In this document: in pieces, positions 58,621 through 64,000 of the stretch | Position numbering within the stretch: position 1 is the stretch's first letter | Layout: each line of letters opens with the position of its first letter | Assembly: GCF_963678635.1 (NCBI RefSeq) | Contig: NC_087067.1 | Location: forward strand, 38,014,686 to 38,078,685 | Length of the DNA: 64,000 nt | Source: Symsagittifera roscoffensis | Taxonomy: Eukaryota; Xenacoelomorpha; Acoela; Convolutidae | Reading direction: 5' to 3' | Translations under genes and position numbers: made by a program | Notes under the pieces: generated by a model | The model's database searches: none | Told to the model about the DNA's origin: nothing | The model's input: only the letters and a program-made list of their open reading frames with translations

Positions 58621-59541
58621 TGTAACATTCGACCAGAATGTACGAAAAAACAGTTTCGCAATAGAATATTTATTGATTAGAAAAAAGATGATCTAACCGG
58701 GAAGATTGATGGTTTTCATGAATTAACGACGTTATTTGAACGATTGGACAAATCGGGAAAGGTTAGTTTTGACTGACATGTTAATTTTTAAAATTTCGAT
58801 TGGGACATGAACGAAACGTAACCATTTATTATTTTGCACACACTGAAACGGCGAAAACACAACAACCATAGTCGCAGTGGAAACAACAACGAAAAAACGA
58901 CAACAGATTGAAATTGTAATTGGAGATTGTCAGAAACCATTCCGAGTTGGGACGATTGTGCTGCTACAATCGTTACAACGTAGAACCCAAGAAAAAAGAA
59001 GAGTGTTGGGATGGCGTGTCTAGCCTTCCGGAAAAAATAGGAGGGCTATTTCCCCGGATTCCAGAATCCGGAGGAGTCTCGGGCTCCATACTCAAACTGT
59101 TTCATATGAATTTTTTGGCTTCTTGGTCCTGCCCTGAGTTGAATTTAATTAACATCCAGATTCATTTTCAGAGAATGAGAAGCTATGAGTGAGGGAAAGG
59201 GTTGATCCATCTTCGATGGAGATGGTGATTTTTATCTACTGAACAAAAACAACAGTAATATAATAAATAGTAGTAGCCCTGTTTTTAGGAGTGACCTCGT
59301 GGTCTGGGGATACTGCGACCCAGCCATGAGTTCACTATTTTTGCTTATAATTAAGTTAATTTGAGCGTTCTGGTCGTAGCCGGAAAGCAGTAACGTTTTG
59401 TCGACCCCATGTTAGGAAAACCACCATAAGAACTGGCTTTGGCAGAGACGGTGAAAAGCATGTAGAGCTGTGTTTAGACGCTAGCCAGTCGTTTTATTAC
59501 CTAGCTTTTTTTGTCGATACGTACTCCGGGCGAATGTTACA
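58621..59541 (+). mobile_element. LTR-c
   Basis: 921 bases, TGTAACATTCG to CGAATGTTACA, the best-kept ends in the window. It is clearly diverged from LTR-a and LTR-b throughout, so it comes from another or older copy. Confidence 0.75.
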
Positions 59542-60529
59542 ACACATTTTAAACTGTGAAATCAGAACAACAGTAGCCTCAGTGACAACAACAACAAAAA
59601 AACGGAAGAAGATATGACATTCGACCAGAATGAACAAAAATGCAGATTCGGCGATTTCGAATAGTTAGCAACTAACCTTCCGAATTGACAGTTTTGAGAG
59701 ATAAGTGACGTTATTGGGACAATTCGCCAAACGGTGAAGGTCAAGATATTCTGGTATTTTGTAATTTTAAAAATTCGAACTGAGAAGTCGCACTTCTGAG
59801 AAACGGCAAAACCGCCATTTTGGAAGAAAACCAGAAGAAAATCAGAAAAACAATAATTGCGACGAAGATAACTACGAGAAAATAGAATATCGGAATCGAA
59901 GAAAACAGCAGAGATAGCAGAGACCGTTCCGAGTTGCAACGATTGTGTCGCTACAATCGTTGCAAGGCCGTTCACAACAACGGTGAAGGGTGGAAGAGCA
60001 GCCCTCCGGAAGGGAGACAAGGTTGTTATTTCCCCGGGTTCAGGAATCCGTAGGAGTCTCGGAATTTGAAATGAAACTAATTTATATAAACTTTTAGCTT
60101 CCCGGTTATGTCTTGAATTGAAGTTATTAAACATCTGAATTCATTTTATGACGATGAGAAGCTAGGAGTTGGAGGAAAAGATTGATCCATCTTCAATGGA
60201 GATGATGATTTTTATCTACTGAACAAAAACAATCGTAATATGATAAGTAGTAGTAGCTAGCTCTGTTTTTAGGAGTGACCTCGTGGTCTGGAGATACTGA
60301 GACCCAGCCATGAGCTCACTATTTTGCATATAGTTAAGTTAATCGGAGCGTTCTGATCGAAGCCGGAAATAGTAACGTTTTTTGTCGACCCGATGTTAGA
60401 AAAACCACCAAAAGAACTGACTTTGGCAGAGACGATGAAAAGCATGTAGAGCTGTGTTTAGACGCTGGCCAGTCGTCTTAGAACCTAGCTTTATTTTCCG
60501 TCGATATGTACTTCCGGGCGAATGTTACA
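59542..60529 (+). mobile_element. LTR fragment plus LTR-d
   Basis: 59,542-59,614 matches the inside of an LTR. LTR-d then starts at 59,615 (TGACATTCGACCAG) and ends GTTACA at 60,529. It is diverged in its 5' half and close to LTR-a in its 3' half, so it may be recombinant. Confidence 0.65.
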
Positions 60530-61170
60530 AGAGTGAGATTGTGGTCAGAAATTGTCAGAAACCATTCCGATTTAGAACGATTGTTCCGCTACAATCGTTA
60601 GAGAGCAATTCACAAGAACCAGAAATGGTGTTTGGACGACGTATCCAGCCTTCCGAGAAGAACTAAGATCGTTATTTCTCAGGATTCCAGAATCTGGAAG
60701 GGTCTCGGGAGAGAACTTTAACTCGTCATTTTAACAACTTTTAGCTTCCCGGAATGTCTTGAGTTGAATTTAGTTAAAACCAAATTCGTTTTCAGATAAT
60801 GAGAAGCTAGGAGTTGGGGGAAAGGGTTTATCCATCTTCGATGGAGATGATGATTTTTATCTACTGAAAAAAAACAATAGTAAGATAATATATAAAAAGT
60901 AGCCCTGCTTTTAGGAGTGACCCCGTGGTCTGGGGATACTGAGACCCAGCCATGAGCTCACTATTTTGCATATAATTAAGTTAATCGGAGCGTTCTGATC
61001 GAAGCCGGAAATAGTAACGTTTTTTGTCGACCCGATGTTAGAAAGACCACCAAAAGAACTGGCTTTGGCAGAGACGGTGAAAAGCATGTAGAGCTGTGTT
61101 TAGACACTAGCTAGTCGTTTTAGGACGTAGCTTTGTTTTCCGTCGATATGTACTTCCGGGCGAATGTTAC
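60530..61170 (+). mobile_element. LTR-e, 5' part missing
   Basis: Starts inside an LTR (GAGTGAGATTGTGG) and ends CGAATGTTAC at 61,170. Its 3' half differs from LTR-b at only a handful of positions, making it the likeliest partner of LTR-b. Confidence 0.65.
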
Positions 61171-61389
61171 TTAACACACGAAATTTTTTTGTGCTAACCG
61201 GCGTGATGCAGCACACTTGTTTTAACGTTTATGACTGTAATCGTTTTGCAATGTCTGATAAGCTCAGATTGTCAGTCTAAATTTTGCTCTCAGTTTTTTT
61301 TTTTGTAAAAATTAAAATGTGTACAGAGATCGCGGGAATTTGTTTTTTCAATTGAGTCAGATTTTTACAAACAGGCCGTTTCAGATTAG
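61171..61389 (+). promoter_or_regulatory. Short region between LTR-e and the right host gene
   Basis: Contains T-rich stretches and, at its end, GGCCGTTTCAG five bases before the ATG, a trans-splice-acceptor-like signal (61,384). A promoter or outron must lie here or in the LTRs. No clear TATA box was identified. Confidence 0.4.
61376..61384 (+). promoter_or_regulatory. Possible spliced-leader trans-splice acceptor
   Basis: CCGTTTCAG ends five bases before the ATG with no matching upstream donor-exon evidence. This is the arrangement seen at spliced-leader sites in nematodes and some other animals. Inference from signal and position only. Confidence 0.4.
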
Positions 61390-63051
61390 ATGGAAACGTG
61401 TGAAACAAGCGACCAGCTTCCAGAAAATAAAGAAAACGCCGCTATGAGTATTCAGTTTGGAGACGAGGCTCCAGCATCAGATATCATCGAGCATTTTGCG
61501 AGTGAGTGATGATTATTTTCAGGACTGTTCAAAAACTTCAACTAAAAAGTTCAACATCTATGTAATTAATTTTTCAGAAGATCCAACTCCAGCTGAGCAG
61601 GCTGAGGAAGCGCTAGCTGCAAACGAAAAGGTTTGTTGTTTATGCTTTTTAACTCTCATGCTGTTTTTCGAACATTTTAGGAACATTTCAAATGTAAAAG
61701 TGGGTTTCCCAACAAATTATCATGGTCCCTAATGTAAATACAAAGCTTCAAAAGTGTATAATTTATTTATTCGGTGCTGCAAAGCATAATTTCAGACAGC
61801 GCAAATGCGGCAGATTATCAACGTTAAGAAAAAGTCTTGAAAATTGAGTAGCGTACATTGATATACTTAGTTGCTATATTTGATTAGAGTCATCGTATTT
61901 CGGGACCCCTCTATCATACTTGGTTGTTACTGGGACCCCTCTATCACTTTTGTCCATTTTTCATTATATTCAACAAGTTTCATGAATTCGGCAGGACTAT
62001 GCTGACAAGTTCATTGCTCATTATTACAGACGCGGAGCGTAGTGTGAAAGTACGATGCAACTTTTTTCCCAAGCTAACTCGCAAATAAAAGGGTTCATTC
62101 GGTGGCACTTTTGCTATAATCACGATCTGTATCTTCGAAAGTTTCATAGCATCTGTTCTCTGCTTAATTGGCGGGTAGTGTTTGTCGTTAGTTAAGCGTC
62201 CGTGGCTCAGAGGGAAGGACTTGAGAGTCATTTACTTGTCGGAGGTTCAACGCCGCAGTTAGCCATATTATATTTATATTAAGCGACATTTTTGCTGCGT
62301 AGAATTGACAGTTTTTTAGCATCTATAGCTGCATCATTGGTGACTTATGTTATGAATTTTTGCATGACCCGTGGCACAGATTCATGATCCAAGACCCGAC
62401 ACTTATCAAGAATTTAACTAATACGAGTCTTATTTCTCCTTTTTAGTGCTATTTTTGTCGTTTTCTCGCTTGTTTGCGAGGCGTCACTTCGCCTGTGTTG
62501 TATTTGTTGTTTGTTGTATCATAAGTAGGTGAATACATTAATGATTGAATTTAGGGTACTACCAAGATTGAAGCGCCAGCACCTAGTATTGATGATAATG
62601 ATAAAATAGAGAACGGTGGTGTATCTGATTTCGATCGTCAAAGTAGCGAAGCTACAAATAACTCTGATAGTTTCAAAATGACTCAGCTGGACATCATCGC
62701 TTCAAATTCCTCGAGCTATGACTCAGTCGAACTGGCTAGTACCCGCGCTGAAGCTGCTCGATCTCATCAGAGTCAACACGCAAGCGAAGAGCCATCTTCA
62801 CCCCCGCGTCCATTGAGTGAGGGCTCTCGAAAATTCATTTATTTCCAATTGAAAGTTTTTTGTTATAAATATTTAGGTGTTTATGTTCAAATAGGCTCAT
62901 CGAACGGCATGAGTCCCGAAGAGTATGAGGAATTTGTCCTGAGAATATTGAACGTCAATATCTGCAAAAACCAGAAAGACAGACAAACTGTTGAGTGGAT
63001 TGAGTCCCAGCTCACTGAGTTCATGGTGGATGAGGCCACCAGTTACAAGAG
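61390..63051 (+). CDS. Host gene, Ser/Glu-rich protein of unknown function (5' part)
   Basis: Exons are 61,390-61,501, 61,578-61,630, 62,555-62,816 and 62,877-63,051. Introns are 76, 924 and 60 bases, with acceptors AATTTTTCAG, TGAATTTAG and AATATTTAG and donors GTGAGT, GTTTGT, GTGAGG; the next donor is GAG|GTAATT. Phases agree. The product starts METCETSDQLPENKENAAMS, has an acidic segment (FGDEAPASDIIEHF; AEQAEEALAANEK), a Ser-rich linker (SNSSSYDSVELAST; EEPSSPPRPLS) and a more ordered part (MSPEEYEEFVLRILNVNICK; DRQTVEWIESQLTEFMVD). About 200 residues are visible; later exons lie outside or were not found. No family recognised. Confidence 0.68.
61878..61960. repeat. Two direct repeats GGGACCCCTCTATCA
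   Basis: 15-base phrase at about 61,901 and 61,931 inside intron 2. Possibly remains of a short tandem repeat. Confidence 0.5.
62194..62262 (+). repeat. tRNA-derived relic in intron 2 of the right host gene
   Basis: An A-box TGGCTCAGAGGG (62,203) and a B-box-like GGTTCAACGCC (62,244) are spaced as in a tRNA. The acceptor arms do not pair. SINE-like. Confidence 0.45.
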
Positions 63052-64000
63052 GTAATTTTTATCCACCAGATACTAAGTTGTAAAGTTCATGTTTTTTTTT
63101 TGCTCCGACCTCTTTCTGGAGGTGGAAAGAAACTATGGTGTTGGGTGTTCTTTTTTGACGCAAAATTAGGTACTTAAAGATCTATAGAGTATCGAGAATG
63201 GTATCTTTTTGAAGCATTTTCAGTCGTGATTCCGATTGGTAAAAGCTGTCTCTGTGTCGACAAAAACGGGTCTGTGTTTTTCTGCTACTCACGCAAATCT
63301 TCATTTGAGCGAAAAAAATCTTCGTTTTGAGAAATTTCTTCAAAATTGGAACATATAATTGTTTCCATCTAAACAACCTGTCTCCATCTAAACAAATCCC
63401 GGAATCATTTTCTCAAATCCAATTTTGATTAGTTTGAGTTTTTTGGTTCTTGATGCGCGCGTGTGTTTTAATTGAGCTTTCTTGAGTAAAGTTTTTGAAA
63501 ACTTTGTGTCGTCTCAACAGGCGTACGCTCAGGTTTTTTCAACTTTGTTCCCGCTCATTAGATTTCCTGATGCGATTTAGCATTCAGTTGTCTAATTTGG
63601 CATGTTTTTTTTCCAAAACGAGCTCTATTTAAGACAAGTTGAGAAACACATGCACATTTTGGTAGATCTAGTTTTTCCGGCATGAATAAATCTTCAGTGG
63701 ATTCCGTCTCATCACGCCATTTAGAACGTTTTTTTTCTGTTAGTTTTTTGTCATTGCAAAACCCCGTTTTTTCAAAAGGAAGTTCAAAAGGATGCAAGCT
63801 GGAAGTTGTTTATCTTTCAAAGGCAATAACATAACGTTTTGTGCCTACTCATTTCGCATGCGATTAGCAAGCATGAGCAAAACGGAATTCAGAATTTTTT
63901 GTTAACAAATTGTTTAACAAAATCACTTGAGTCATTTGGAACTTTATTCATAAGTTAGTCGAAACTTCGGTGCAAAAATAGATATTCGCGGGCGCACTTG
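63052..64000 (+). other. Intron and unassigned sequence to the window edge
   Basis: AT-rich with T runs. A CATTTTCAG at about 63,220 could be an acceptor, but what follows is not convincing coding sequence. A 79-residue minus-strand frame (63,797-63,558; KKLTEKKRSKWRDETEST, LPKCACVSQLVLN) has coding-like composition but no supporting splice or start signals. Confidence 0.35.

Larger units (their letters stand above)
45658..61170 (+). mobile_element. Virus-like LTR element, unclassified family (whole span)
   Basis: The order is 5' LTR-b, a 2.85 kb leader with minisatellite, a purine-rich coding region from 49,425, an AT-rich tail, and a cluster of three LTRs ending at 61,170. A 3,119-bp internal tandem duplication enlarges it. 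I see no reverse transcriptase, integrase, protease or RNase H motif in its open frames. It is therefore a non-autonomous LTR element with captured or gag-like genes, or an unknown family. It is broken in perhaps ten places. LTR-b and LTR-e are close in their 3' halves while LTR-c is clearly diverged, so insertion is not very recent although the duplications are. Confidence 0.6.

Noticed and set aside
63558-63797. Minus-strand 79-residue frame as an exon
   Set aside because: Composition is coding-like, but no acceptor, donor or similar protein is recognised; left as unassigned.

Overview
The window is AT-rich DNA from an invertebrate animal. Two host genes lie at its edges, and about 55 kb of transposable elements and tandem duplications lie between them. 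Host splice acceptors read TTTTCAG or TTTAG, two introns are only 76 and 60 bases long, and both presumed first exons follow a TTTCAG directly, as at spliced-leader trans-splice sites. This suggests a nematode or another trans-splicing invertebrate, but the sequence does not prove it. I recognise neither host product.

Layout. (1) 1-6,509, minus strand: the 5' part of a low-complexity host gene (Asn/Ser/His/Gln-rich), four exons, running off the left edge. Its putative first coding exon occurs three times (6,422; 13,881; 20,563) because its locus was tandemly duplicated twice. (2) 4,914-26,067: these duplicated units. Each carries the exon, a pair of direct repeats and a PHD-finger/reverse-transcriptase retroelement. 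The middle and right units also carry a second LINE and the end of a family B DNA polymerase element. A CR1/Jockey-like LINE with a 26-bp target duplication sits in the first unit only. (3) 25,571-31,912: a fossil polB-bearing, Polinton-like element, tandemly duplicated. (4) 31,913-41,089: a mosaic in which one ~350-500 bp spacer recurs five times and is joined in turn to polB, LINE and Penelope-like (GIY-YIG) fragments. (5) 41,090-61,170: an LTR-bounded virus-like element of unknown family. It has ~0.92 kb LTRs, a ~2.85 kb leader with a 12 x 25-bp minisatellite, a purine-rich coding region in which I recognise no reverse transcriptase, integrase or protease, and a cluster of LTRs at its right end. 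A 4.6 kb and a 3.1 kb tandem duplication affect it. (6) 61,390-64,000, plus strand: the 5' part of a second host gene, starting 219 bp after the last LTR.

How it fits together. Comparing copies gives an order: the exon locus was duplicated; the LINE entered the left copy; then a 6.68 kb duplication with a 2-bp microhomology junction created the third exon copy. Several duplications are nearly identical, so they are either very recent or partly haplotype/assembly duplication. The points most worth a second look are the exon triplication, the LTR element without visible pol genes and its repeat-bearing leader, and PHD fingers in three unrelated retroelement families.
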